A stretch of 64,000 nt of DNA. Origin: Kribbella solani. GTDB taxonomy: Bacteria; Actinomycetota; Actinomycetes; Propionibacteriales; Kribbellaceae. The notes under the pieces were generated by a model, which was given only the letters and a program-made list of their open reading frames with translations, was not told the DNA's origin and did not search any database. Within the stretch, counting starts at the first letter, position 1, and each line of letters starts with the position of its first letter. This document shows, one piece after another, positions 29,601 to 37,330 of this stretch. A program made the translations under genes and the position numbers. The stretch covers positions 2,728,001 through 2,792,000 of the forward strand of contig NZ_JACHNF010000001.1 of the NCBI RefSeq assembly GCF_014205295.1, read 5' to 3'.

Positions 29601-29782
29601 GCGGGGCGTCGATCGGGCTGCGGTACGACCCGCGCGAGGTACGTCCTGGGTACACGACGCTCCGCCTGTCGCACTTGGGGGCGTTGCATGGCGTGCGGTT
29701 GGGGACGGCGCAGTTGGGTCTGGCCCAGTACGACGACACCGGCCGGCTGCTGGACGCGACCGGAGTTCAGCGCGGGGGTTGA
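26648..29782 (+). CDS. Secreted GH13 alpha-amylase, probably a truncated amylopullulanase
   Basis: About 1044 residues: signal peptide (about 1-34), then a GH13 barrel with the triad Asp320 (GFRID), Glu354 (FGE) and Asp424 (GNHD). A small beta domain follows, then two X25-like modules (each with a GDHNSEMGC or GSFQSELGC start and an SWDE-Y motif) and a terminal segment beginning AQWVSRDTLL. That segment and the closing LLDATGVQ are, from memory, the junction before the pullulanase domain in actinobacterial amylopullulanases. Here the frame stops five residues later. The +1 frame continues as AGVDDALRL, resembling the expected GVLDDLYA. ATG 26648 or GTG 26645 are possible starts. Confidence 0.85.
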   Translation: MRGFRRWTAGITAGAVVVLGLATAPPAPPAVAQQVPPVEVAGPAVTAADKALATPSLRADLTKERFYFLMADRFANGDKSNDAGGLTGDRLQTGLDPTDKGFYHGGDLAGVIQKLDYIKSLGTTSIWLTPSFKNRPVQGTGTDVSAGYHGYWITDFTQIDPHLGTNADMKRLIDLAHRKGMKVFFDIITNHTADVISYQSGNYGYVPKSTSPYKDAAGNVFDDKQYAAGDTFPPLDKNSSFPNVPVFRMPADASVKVPAWLNDATQYHNRGDSTFAGESAEYGDFVGLDDLFTEQPKVRDGLIDVYRTWAEFGIDGFRIDTVKHVNLEFWQKFSPAVLAAARASGTKKFFMFGEVYDANPQFMSTYTTKGNLQATLDFGFQQNAVAYAKGDPGTKLRDLYANDDYYTDTDSNAYQLPTFLGNHDMGRVGTFLKQSGASGKELLARDELAHSLMYLTRGQPVIYYGDEQGFTGAGGDKDARQDMFATKTADYADDEVVDGTGTTTIGSKDRYDVNAPLYKHIAALARLRSKYPALSDGRQVHRYSSNSNGLYAFSRLGSDNVEYLVVANNSKTAANATVATYGPRTWLRPVYGGSTAVKTDREGRVLVSQPPLSVTVYQAQKKVPARSKAPAVYMSSPELGATVSGRAEIAAAVPENTPATVTFGYRPVGTKEWKRLGSDDSAPYRVFQDVSGLPKGTQLEYRAVLRDASGNYSASSSYGVVGDAPPPGGGGNTGLVVQPANVSVPGDHNSEMGCAADWSPDCSQAQLTLDPKDKVWKGTYTLPAGEHAYKAAINKSWDENYGAGGTLNGANISYTAPNGPVTFYYEHGRHFATSNAQGPIITVPGSFQSELGCPTDWDPSCMRPWLTDEDGDGTYTWSTSELGAGSYEAKVAHNLSWDESYPAANVPVTVPRDGLIVTFSYVLATHQFTVTTAKPGAQPDLGQAKAQWVSRDTLLVPAVDHPERFRWRLHWSATGALKIDADDIGGASIGLRYDPREVRPGYTTLRLSHLGALHGVRLGTAQLGLAQYDDTGRLLDATGVQRGG

Positions 29783-29854
29783 TGACGCTCTGCGGTTGAT
29801 CGGGTGCTTTTCGTTGCCAGGCTGAACGGTTCGAGATTAACGTGTGCAATGACA

Positions 29855-29878
29855 GGTTGGGAAACTTTCTTTCCAACC
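29855..29878 (+). promoter_or_regulatory. Inverted repeat upstream of the GH2 gene
   Basis: GGTTGGGAAA and TTTCCAACC pair around a short loop, and GAAACTTTC at the centre is itself a 4-1-4 palindrome. It is a candidate operator for a LacI-type sugar regulator, but no such regulator is in the window. Confidence 0.35.
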
Positions 29879-29891
29879 AGCCTCGAGCACA

Positions 29892-29980
29892 ACCCGAGCA
29901 GTCCAGACCCGAGCAGCCCCAGACCCGATCAGCCCAGACCCGATCAGATCCGGCTTGTTCAGCCCAGGCCGGATCAGCCC
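29892..29980 (+). repeat. Degenerate 15-16-bp tandem repeat
   Basis: About five copies of a unit close to CCCGATCAGCCCAGA fill the leader of the GH2 gene. Copies differ by single bases and small indels. Read as protein they give a Gln/Ser/Pro/Ala string in frame with the gene, but the ribosome-binding site downstream argues that this part is not translated. Confidence 0.6.
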
Positions 29981-30003
29981 CAGCCTCCAGGAGGCCGCCC
30001 CCG

Positions 30004-32850
30004 ATGAGCGCCCGCATCGCCCGATTGTTGACCATCACTGCCCTCGCCACCACCCTCTGCACCGCAACCGCAACCACCCGAACCGCAACCCCACCCGCCG
30101 TCGCGGCGGAATCCCCCACCTCAGCCGCTGACCGTTCCTCAGCCGCTGACCGTTCCTCACCCGCTGACGCTGGCTCCCCCGCCGGCTCTTCCGCTGCCGC
30201 AGGTTCCGCCGCCTCACCCACCACACCTAGTGCGGTGGCAGCGCGTGCCGCCGAGCGCAGCGTGCACGCGAAGACAACTCTCCGCGCCACCGGCTCCGCG
30301 ACCCCGATCCCCGGCTTCCTGATCCAGTCGTCCAAGCAGGTCCCCGACGACGCCGCGGTCACCAAACCCGGCTTCCCAACCGCCGGCTGGCTGCCGGTGG
30401 CCGCGCGGACAACCGTCCTGGCCGGCCTGCTGGCGCACGGGAAGTACCCAGATCCGTACTTCTCCACAAACATGAAGAGCATCGACAAAGAGCAGTTCAC
30501 CGTCCCCTGGTGGTACCGCTCAAACCTCGACCTCACCGACACCTCGAAACGCACCTACCTCGACTTCAGCGGCATCCTCTCCCGCGCCGATGTCTGGGTG
30601 AACGGCGTACTGGTCGCGGACAAGAACCAGATCGCCGGCACGTACACGCGCCACGACCTCGACATCACCGACCTGGTACACAAGGGCAGCAACGCGATCG
30701 CCTTCAAGATCTACCCGAACAACCCGAACCGCGACCTGACCATCGGCTGGCTCGACTGGGTGCAAACTCCACCGGACCGGAACATGGGCATGGTCCGCGA
30801 CATCCTCGTACGCCGCAGTGGGCCGGTCGCCCTGCGCGGCGCTCACGTGGTCACCAAGCTGACCGTCCCGTCTCTCGACCGCGCCACGCTCACCGCGAAG
30901 GTTGACGTACGCAACGACTCCACCACCCCGGTGCGCACCACGGTGTACGGTCACGTGGCCGGCGTGGCGATCAGCAAAACGGTCGAGCTGGCAGCCAAGG
31001 AGAAGAAGACCGTCAGCTTCGACACCGTCGAGCTGCGGCATCCGAAGGTCTGGTGGCCGGCGCAGCTGGGCGGGCAGCCGATGTACTCGCTCGCGCTGAC
31101 CGCGTCTGTCTCCGGCCGATCGTCCGACGTCGCGCGTTCGAGTTTCGGCGTACGGGAGGTGACGTCCACGCTGACCAGCGCCGGCGGTCGCCTCTACAGC
31201 ATCAACGGGAAACCGCTGCTGATCCGCGGCGCCGGGTACAACGCGGAGATCTTCCTGCGGTGGGATCAGCAGTACGTGCAGGACAAACTCAACTATGTAA
31301 AGGACCTCGGCCTGAACGCGATCCGGCTCGAGGGTCACCTGGAACCGGACGAGTTCTTCGAGATGACCGACCGGATGGGCCTGCTGGTCATGCCTGGCTG
31401 GGAATGCTGCGACAAGTGGGAAGGCCAGGTCCACAGCGGCGGCGAGAGTGGCGAGCGCTGGGTCGAAGCCGATTACCCGATCGCCAAGGCGTCGATGACC
31501 GGCGAGGCCGAGCGGCTGCGTGACCATCCCAGCGTCTTCACGTTCCTGATCGGCAGCGACTGGGCACCGAACGAACGGATCGAGAAGAACTACCTGGACG
31601 CGCTCGCCGCGGCCGACTGGCAGACGCCGGTGATCGCGTCCGCGTCCGGGCGGAAGTCGCCGCAACTCGGCTCCGGCGGGATGAAGATGAACGGGCCGTA
31701 CGACTGGATTCCGCCGAACTACTGGTACGACAAGGCACATTCCGACAGTGGCGGCGCGTGGGGTTTCAACTCCGAAACCAGCGGCGGGCCGGGCATCCCG
31801 ACGATGGACACCCTGAACCGGTTCCTCACTCCGGCCGAGCTGGAGATCCTCTGGAAGGACCCGACCGCGGCGCAGTACCACCGCTCGTCGTCGAGCACTT
31901 TCAACAACTTCAAGCTCTTCGGCAACGCGCTGGCCGGCCGGTACGGCGCTCCGAAGGATCTGGACGACTATGTCCGCAAGTCGCATCTGGCGCAGTACGA
32001 GAACGTGCGCGCCGAGTTCGAGTCGCATGCCCGCAACTTCACGGACGCGACGAATCCGTCGACCGGGCTCATCTACTGGCAGCTCAACAGCGGCTGGACG
32101 TCCTTGAACTGGCAGCTGTTCGATGTCTACCTGGATCAGAACGGCGCGTACTACGGCGCGAAGAAGGCGAACGAGCCGTTGCACATCCAGTACTCGTACG
32201 ACGACCAATCCGTTGCCGTGATCAACCAAACCCCGACGGCGAAGAACGGGCTGAAGGCAACGGTCAAGGTCTACAACATCGATGGGACCGAGAAGTTCAG
32301 CGAGACCGCGAAGGTTGCCGTACCCGGTGGTGGCGGCAAGGCCACGGCACTGACGATCCCGGCAATCGAAGGATTGTCGACAACCTACTTGGCCAAGCTG
32401 GTCCTCACCGACGCGGCCGGCCGGGAGCTCAGCCGCAACGTGTACTGGTTGTCGACAAAACCCGACACGCTCGACTGGTCGAAGACCGACTGGTGGTACA
32501 CCCCGACCACCAGCTACGCCGACCTCTCCGGCCTGTCCAACCTGGCACCGGCCACCGTACGAGCCGACAATCCCCGAACCGTCCGCTCCGGCGACTCGGT
32601 AACCACCACCGTCACGCTGAAGAACACCTCCACCGGGAAGTCCCCCGCGTTCTTCGTCGACACCGACATTGTCAACAATGCCGGCCACCCGATCCTGCCC
32701 GTGCAATGGACCAACAACGCCATCACCCTCTGGCCCGGCGAATCCACCACCCTCAAAGCCACCTACCGAGCCTCCGACGCAGGCCCCACCAACCCATCCA
32801 TCCGCATCACCGCCTGGAACACCCCCACCCAAACAATCCCAACCCCCTAA
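30004..32850 (+). CDS. Secreted GH2 exo-beta-D-glucosaminidase-like enzyme
   Basis: About 948 residues with a signal peptide, a Ser/Ala-rich linker of about 50 residues, a jelly-roll domain, an Ig domain and a (beta/alpha)8 barrel. The motifs GSDWAPNE and NSETSGGPG match the acid/base Asp and nucleophile Glu regions I recall for Amycolatopsis CsxA, which removes glucosamine from chitosan ends. Two C-terminal Ig-like domains follow. ATG 30004 has AGGAGG nine bases upstream; the open frame extends back to 29842 through a repeat. A mannosidase-type GH2 specificity cannot be excluded. With the PIG-L and GH4 genes it suggests amino-sugar polymer use. Confidence 0.85.
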   Translation: MSARIARLLTITALATTLCTATATTRTATPPAVAAESPTSAADRSSAADRSSPADAGSPAGSSAAAGSAASPTTPSAVAARAAERSVHAKTTLRATGSATPIPGFLIQSSKQVPDDAAVTKPGFPTAGWLPVAARTTVLAGLLAHGKYPDPYFSTNMKSIDKEQFTVPWWYRSNLDLTDTSKRTYLDFSGILSRADVWVNGVLVADKNQIAGTYTRHDLDITDLVHKGSNAIAFKIYPNNPNRDLTIGWLDWVQTPPDRNMGMVRDILVRRSGPVALRGAHVVTKLTVPSLDRATLTAKVDVRNDSTTPVRTTVYGHVAGVAISKTVELAAKEKKTVSFDTVELRHPKVWWPAQLGGQPMYSLALTASVSGRSSDVARSSFGVREVTSTLTSAGGRLYSINGKPLLIRGAGYNAEIFLRWDQQYVQDKLNYVKDLGLNAIRLEGHLEPDEFFEMTDRMGLLVMPGWECCDKWEGQVHSGGESGERWVEADYPIAKASMTGEAERLRDHPSVFTFLIGSDWAPNERIEKNYLDALAAADWQTPVIASASGRKSPQLGSGGMKMNGPYDWIPPNYWYDKAHSDSGGAWGFNSETSGGPGIPTMDTLNRFLTPAELEILWKDPTAAQYHRSSSSTFNNFKLFGNALAGRYGAPKDLDDYVRKSHLAQYENVRAEFESHARNFTDATNPSTGLIYWQLNSGWTSLNWQLFDVYLDQNGAYYGAKKANEPLHIQYSYDDQSVAVINQTPTAKNGLKATVKVYNIDGTEKFSETAKVAVPGGGGKATALTIPAIEGLSTTYLAKLVLTDAAGRELSRNVYWLSTKPDTLDWSKTDWWYTPTTSYADLSGLSNLAPATVRADNPRTVRSGDSVTTTVTLKNTSTGKSPAFFVDTDIVNNAGHPILPVQWTNNAITLWPGESTTLKATYRASDAGPTNPSIRITAWNTPTQTIPTP

Positions 32851-32893
32851 CCAACCCCCGCCCTACCCTTCCAGAGCCCCCAACCCACTCCCG

Positions 32894-33030
32894 CCAGCCT
32901 GCTCCTCAATCGCCTGCAACGCCACGTCCGAGCGACCGGTGGTGGCGGTGCACCTGCTCCTCGCGAAGACGGCGAACCTGCTCCCTCCAGGCGCGGCGAG
33001 CCTGCTCCTCCGGGGGCGAGCCTGCTCCTC
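32894..33030. repeat. Intergenic repeats of GCGAGCCTGCTCCTC
   Basis: Five variable copies, at irregular 20-50-base spacing, lie in the 201-base gap between the GH2 and DoxX genes. Nothing else is evident in the gap and no clear terminator is seen. Confidence 0.5.
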
Positions 33031-33051
33031 GAAGGGTGGCGTGCCTGGTTC

Positions 33052-33420
33052 TCAGAGGGTGGCGAAGCGGGAGGCGGCGACGAAGGCGGCCAGCGCCAGC
33101 AGCACGGTGTTGGCCGCCACCGCCCGCGGCTCCCGAAGCGACGCATGCGAGGTCGCCGCGCCAATCATCACCACCGAAAGACCAACCGCGGCCAGCGGCG
33201 TGAGTACTCGCGCCGTCCCAACCAGCCACGGCACGAACAATCCAAGCACCGCCAGCAGTTCACACCCCGCGACACAGCGGACCAACGGCATCGGAAACGG
33301 CGCGATCCCCGTCTGCCCACTCGCCAACAACCGCGCGCGTGACATAACCGACTTCGCCACCCCCGAGATCGCGAAAACAATCGCCAGCACACCGGTAAAG
33401 ATCCACGTGATGATGTCCAT
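33052..33420 (-). CDS. DoxX-like membrane protein
   Basis: A 122-residue protein with four hydrophobic helices and the early GVAKSVMS segment typical of the DoxX/DoxX-like family, whose members act around quinones or redox stress in the membrane. It is divergent from an ECF41 sigma factor gene, and a promoter matching the ECF41 consensus lies directly upstream (33431-33457), so it is probably the main target of that sigma factor. The molecular function is not known. Confidence 0.8.
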   Translation of the reverse strand: MDIITWIFTGVLAIVFAISGVAKSVMSRARLLASGQTGIAPFPMPLVRCVAGCELLAVLGLFVPWLVGTARVLTPLAAVGLSVVMIGAATSHASLREPRAVAANTVLLALAAFVAASRFATL

Positions 33421-33430
33421 ACCAATCGCA

Positions 33431-33457
33431 GACGATCAACACCCCCACCCCGTGACA
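33431..33457 (-). promoter_or_regulatory. ECF41-type promoter driving the DoxX gene
   Basis: On the minus strand TGTCACG (33457-33451), a 16-base spacer and CGTC (33434-33431) match the ECF41 consensus TGTCACA-N16-CGTC that I recall from the literature, with one mismatch. The DoxX ATG is 11 bases further on, giving a very short leader or none. Confidence 0.75.
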
Positions 33458-33509
33458 CCCGCCCCCACTCCACCTTCTCGACCCGCCTGCGCCTGTGATG
33501 CAGTGGATG

Positions 33510-33536
33510 CGTCACTGGGTGATGGTGTGAATCGTC
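33510..33536 (+). promoter_or_regulatory. ECF41-type promoter driving the sigma factor gene
   Basis: CGTCACT (33510-33516), a 16-base spacer and CGTC (33533-33536) lie 12 bases before ATG 33549. Spacing and -10 are identical to the divergent DoxX promoter and the spacers are alike (both start GGGTG and end in AT), suggesting autoregulation. Confidence 0.65.
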
Positions 33537-33548
33537 TGAGAGGGAGTG

Positions 33549-34400
33549 ATGGAGGAACTCAGGCCGCTGCTGCTGTCGATCGCGTACCGGATGCTGGGCA
33601 CGTTCGGTGACGCGGAGGACGTCGTGCAGGAGGCCTACCTGCGGTTGCACCGTGAGCGTGACGTCACCTCCCCGAAAGCCTTCCTGACCACCGTGACGAC
33701 GCGGTTGGCAATCGACCAGCTGCGGTCGGCGCGGCGTCAGCGCGAGCAGTACTTCGGGCCTTGGCTACCGGAGCCCGCGGTCGACGAGTACGTCGATCTT
33801 GCCGACCGCGCCGCGCTCTCGGACTCCCTGTCCACCGCCTTTCTCGTGGTGCTCGAACGGCTCACGCCGGACCAGCGCGCCGTCTTCCTGCTCGGTGACG
33901 TCTTCGGCTACTCGTACGAGGAGCTGGCCGGCTTCCTCGGCAAGTCGCCGGCCAACTGTCGCCAGCTCGCGGTCCGGGCTCGTCGTAGGATTGCTGACAA
34001 TCGACCACGCTACGATCCGTCGCCGCAAGAACGCGACGAACTCGTCCGCCGATTCGTCGCCGCCGCCCAGAACGGCGAACTCGCCGGGCTGGTCGCACTG
34101 CTGACTCCGGACGTGACCTTCACCGGCGATGGCGGCGGCAAGGGCGGCTTCCCCCGTCCGGTACATGGCGCGGACAACGTCGCCCGGTTGATCATCGGCG
34201 CCTTCGCCAAGTTCCAGCACCTCGCCACCGAGCCCGTACACGTCGGCGGCCAGCCCGCGCTGCGCGTACACACCCCCACCGGCCACACCGTGGCGATCTG
34301 GTCCTTCACGATCGCCGAAGCCCAGGTCACCGCCATCCACGGCGTCGTCAACCCCGACAAGCTGACCCACCTCCAACCGCCGCCCAACCACCGCCCCTGA
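33549..34400 (+). CDS. ECF41-family RNA polymerase sigma factor
   Basis: A 283-residue extracytoplasmic-function sigma factor. Region 2 (LLLSIAYRMLGTFGDAEDVVQEAYLR, split across helices) and region 4 (RAVFLLGDVFGYSYEELAGFLG, likewise) are followed by a C-terminal SnoaL-like domain. That domain carries DGGGK, the hallmark of ECF41, where it regulates sigma activity in place of an anti-sigma factor. No anti-sigma gene is present. Neighbours fit the group: a divergent DoxX gene and, further on, an epimerase, one of the partner classes known for ECF41. ATG 33549 is preceded by GAGAGGGA. Confidence 0.93.
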   Translation: MEELRPLLLSIAYRMLGTFGDAEDVVQEAYLRLHRERDVTSPKAFLTTVTTRLAIDQLRSARRQREQYFGPWLPEPAVDEYVDLADRAALSDSLSTAFLVVLERLTPDQRAVFLLGDVFGYSYEELAGFLGKSPANCRQLAVRARRRIADNRPRYDPSPQERDELVRRFVAAAQNGELAGLVALLTPDVTFTGDGGGKGGFPRPVHGADNVARLIIGAFAKFQHLATEPVHVGGQPALRVHTPTGHTVAIWSFTIAEAQVTAIHGVVNPDKLTHLQPPPNHRP

Positions 34401-34583
34401 CTCAGCCACACCACACCCACCGGCCGGCGTTCCGGCCGCCATCCAGCGATCTCCGGAAAGAATCTGCCGATAGTTGCCAGTCATGTTCCGCAAAGCCGCT
34501 GGCGCGGAAGCTCACATCCGTACGCGTCCACGCGGCGCCGAACGCCCGTGACCCCGACCCCGACCAGGGTGAGCACGTCGGCA

Positions 34584-34710
34584 CCCCGCCCGCTCAACCA
34601 ACGCGACCACAGCGAGCCCGCCGACACCCCGCCCGCTCAACCAACGCGACCACAGCGAGCCCGCCGACACCCCGCCCGCTCAACCAGCGCGACCACGGTG
34701 AGCCCGTCGG
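34584..34710. repeat. 43-bp tandem repeat, about three copies
   Basis: Two identical 43-base units and a third diverged one, starting at 34584, 34627 and 34670. Each contains CCGCCCGCTCAACCA. They lie between the sigma factor gene and the serine hydrolase gene. I see no coding potential. Confidence 0.85.
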
Positions 34711-34727
34711 CCGGGGGCGCTCGGCCA

Positions 34728-34848
34728 GCAGGATGCGCCTTGTCCCGATCGGCAGTTGCACCTTGTCTTCGCCCGCAGGATGCGTCTCGTCTTTTGCCGG
34801 CAGGATGCGCCTCGTCTTTGTCGGCAGGATGCGTCTTATTTTTGTCGG
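34728..34848. repeat. 24-bp degenerate tandem repeat, five copies
   Basis: Units begin at 34728, 34752, 34775, 34800 and 34824 and share GCAGGATGCG followed by a T/C-rich half (CTCGTCTTTG). The array ends just before the ribosome-binding site of the serine hydrolase gene, so part of it must be promoter or leader. Confidence 0.8.
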
Positions 34849-34862
34849 TGTGGGGAGATAGC

Positions 34863-36302
34863 GTGCTGGGGGTGAGCCGACTTCCACGGAGTACGCCAGC
34901 TGCCCAAGGTTTGTCCGTCGCGGCGCTCGACAGTTTTGTCGGGGCGCTCGATGCCGCCGAGCCCGAGATCCAGACCTTGATGCTGCTGCGCCACGGGCAC
35001 GTCGTACTTGAAGAGGCCTGGGCGCCGTACCGGATCGAGGACCCGCACCTGCTGTTCTCCGTGTCGAAGAGCTTCACCTCGACCGCGATCGGGCTGGCGA
35101 TCGACGCCGGCCTGCTGACGCTGGACGACCCGGTGGTCTCGTTCTTCGACGCGGAAGAGCTGCCGGAGACGATCAGCCCCAACCTGGCCGCGATGCAGAT
35201 CCGGCATCTGCTCACGATGACGACCGGCCATTCGCAGGACACGGTCGAGGCGCTCAGCCGGGATCGCCGGATGGTCAAGATCTTCCTCGGGCTCGAAGTG
35301 CAGCACGAGCCAGGCACGGTGTTTGTCTACAACAGCGGCGCCACGTACATGCTGTCCGCGATCCTGCAGCGGCTGACCGGCGAGCGGCTGGTCGACTACC
35401 TCCGCCCACGGCTGTTCGAGCCACTCGGTGCGACCGAGGCGAGCTGGCAGGCATCGACGGAAGGCATCACCACCGGCGGCTGGGGGCTGAGCATCAACAC
35501 CGAGTCACTGGCGTGTTTCGGGCAACTGCTGCTGCAGAACGGTGAGTGGAACGGCACCCAGCTCGTACCAGCCGAGTGGTACGCCGCGGCCACCTCAAAG
35601 CAGGTGCCGAACGACAACCAGGACAACCCGGATTGGAAGCAAGGGTACGGCTTCCAGTTCTGGCGCGGGCGCCACAACACCTACCGTGGCGACGGGGCCT
35701 TCGGGCAGTACGTGCTGGTCCTCCCGGAGTACGACGCCGCGCTGATCGTCACGAGCGCGACCGGCGACATGCAGGCCATCCTCAACACGGCCTGGGAGTA
35801 CTTGCTCCCGGCGCTGGAGGGTAAAGAGGTGCCGACGGTCGCGCGCCCGGAGCGCCTCCAGGTGCCACCGCCGACCGGAGCAGGGCCGACGGGTGGCGAC
35901 GGGACGACGTACCGTTTCGCCGACAACCTGGCTGGACTGACCGCGGTCCGGCTGGACGCCGACGGTTCCGGGACGTTCACCTTCGCCGGGCTGGAGCCCG
36001 GTGCGACCGACCCGGTCGACATCGTCGTTCGCGCCGGCGATTGGGCCGAGCTCGACTCGGTCGGGGTGCTCAAGGAGGCCGATCCGCAGACCACGCAGCG
36101 GGTGGTGTCGAGCGCGTCGGCCGGCCAGCAGTCCGGCCAGACCGGGCTCGACGGTGTCGCGTTCGTGGCGACGATCCGGTTCGTCGAAACGCCGTTCGTA
36201 CTCACCCTCAGCTGCCGCACCGAGGGCGGCGTGATGACGGTCGACGCTGAGCAGAACGTCTCCTTCGGGCCAACACAACTCACGATCACTTCGGAGGTGT
36301 GA
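34863..36302 (+). CDS. Serine hydrolase of the class C beta-lactamase fold
   Basis: About 479 residues. The nucleophile motif is SVSK (66-69), followed by the YNSG motif at the YxN position, as in esterases and D-aminopeptidases of this fold. No signal peptide is visible, so it is probably cytosolic. A C-terminal beta-barrel-like domain follows about residue 330. GTG 34863 has GGGGAG five bases upstream and is preferred; GTG 34872 is the alternative. The frame extends to 34548, but only through tandem repeats. The substrate is unknown. Confidence 0.85.
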   Translation: MLGVSRLPRSTPAAQGLSVAALDSFVGALDAAEPEIQTLMLLRHGHVVLEEAWAPYRIEDPHLLFSVSKSFTSTAIGLAIDAGLLTLDDPVVSFFDAEELPETISPNLAAMQIRHLLTMTTGHSQDTVEALSRDRRMVKIFLGLEVQHEPGTVFVYNSGATYMLSAILQRLTGERLVDYLRPRLFEPLGATEASWQASTEGITTGGWGLSINTESLACFGQLLLQNGEWNGTQLVPAEWYAAATSKQVPNDNQDNPDWKQGYGFQFWRGRHNTYRGDGAFGQYVLVLPEYDAALIVTSATGDMQAILNTAWEYLLPALEGKEVPTVARPERLQVPPPTGAGPTGGDGTTYRFADNLAGLTAVRLDADGSGTFTFAGLEPGATDPVDIVVRAGDWAELDSVGVLKEADPQTTQRVVSSASAGQQSGQTGLDGVAFVATIRFVETPFVLTLSCRTEGGVMTVDAEQNVSFGPTQLTITSEV

Positions 36303-36311
36303 TCTACCTCA

Positions 36312-36337
36312 TGTCACACGGAAGCAGGTGGTGCGTG
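36312..36337 (+). promoter_or_regulatory. Possible third ECF41-type promoter (epimerase)
   Basis: TGTCACA (36312-36318) matches the consensus -35 exactly. CGTG follows after 15 bases, one base short and one mismatch from the expected CGTC. It lies about 36 bases before the epimerase ATG. Confidence 0.35.
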
Positions 36338-36373
36338 TCCTCCGGGTCGTAATCGCAGACGACGGAGGACGAA

Positions 36374-37312
36374 ATGAAGGTCTTGGTGGCAGGCGCGACC
36401 GGCGGGCTCGGGCGGTCGCTGGTACCGCAGCTGGTGGCGGCCGGGCATGACGTGACCGGGATGATCCGGTCCGAGTCGGGCGCGGCCGGCGTACGCGCGT
36501 TCGGTGCGGACGTCGTACTCGCGGACGGTCTCGACGCGGCCTCCGTACGCGACGCGGTGGAGTCCGTACGACCGGAGGTGGTCGTGCATCAGATGACGGC
36601 GCTGAAGGGCGGGATCGACTTCAAGCACTTCGACGAGAGCTTCGCGATGACGAACCGGCTGCGTACCGAAGGCACCGACAACCTGCTCGCGGCATCACGC
36701 GCGGCCGGTGTCCGGCGGATCGTCGTCCAGTCGTACGCGGGCTGGAATCTGCAGCACGGTGGTTCGGCCACGAAGACCGAGGCGGACCCGTTCGAAGCAC
36801 AGCCCGCGCCGTCGCAGCGCGAGACGATGGCCGGGCTCAAGCACCTGGAGTCGGTGGTCACGGGCGCCGAAGGTATCGAAGGCATCGTGCTGCGGTACGC
36901 GAGCTTCTACGGCCCGACCGGCGACATCGGCAAGGGCGGTTCGATGGTTGAGCTGGTACGCAAGCGGCGGCTGCCCATCATCGGCGACGGCACCGGCGTC
37001 TGGTCGTTCATCCACTACGACGACGCGGCCGCGGTGACGGTGAAGGCGATCGAGAGCAGCGCCACCGGCGTGTACCAGGTAGCGGACGACGACCCGGCGC
37101 AGGTCGCGGTCTGGCTTCCCGAGCTGGCCCGCATCCTCGGCGCGAAAGCACCGCGGCGTGTACCCACCTGGATCGGGCGCCTGGCCGCCGGGGACGCCGG
37201 GGTCGCGGCGTTCACCGAGATCCGCGGCGTCGACAACACGCTGGCGAAGACCACCTTCGACTGGCAGCCCGGGTACGCATCCTGGCGGGAAGGATTCCGG
37301 AACGGGCTGTGA
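36374..37312 (+). CDS. NAD-dependent epimerase/dehydratase family protein
   Basis: A 312-residue Rossmann-fold protein of the extended short-chain dehydrogenase family. The cofactor loop is GATGGLG (7-13). An Asp follows strand 3 (VVLADGLD), and a QSYAGW segment stands at the active-site region, where a clear YxxxK is not evident, so catalysis may differ from true epimerases. GGAGGAC precedes ATG 36374. It may belong to the ECF41 regulon. Confidence 0.82.
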   Translation: MKVLVAGATGGLGRSLVPQLVAAGHDVTGMIRSESGAAGVRAFGADVVLADGLDAASVRDAVESVRPEVVVHQMTALKGGIDFKHFDESFAMTNRLRTEGTDNLLAASRAAGVRRIVVQSYAGWNLQHGGSATKTEADPFEAQPAPSQRETMAGLKHLESVVTGAEGIEGIVLRYASFYGPTGDIGKGGSMVELVRKRRLPIIGDGTGVWSFIHYDDAAAVTVKAIESSATGVYQVADDDPAQVAVWLPELARILGAKAPRRVPTWIGRLAAGDAGVAAFTEIRGVDNTLAKTTFDWQPGYASWREGFRNGL

Positions 37313-37330
37313 CGCCTAAGGTTGGTGGGC

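Noticed and set aside
34584-34710. CRISPR-like repeat array
   Set aside because: Copies are directly adjacent with no spacers, and no cas genes are in the window.
34392-34862. Minus-strand frames rich in THPAG/KDE repeats over the tandem arrays
   Set aside because: They come from the 24-bp repeat, whose period is a multiple of three; they lack a start signal or domain.
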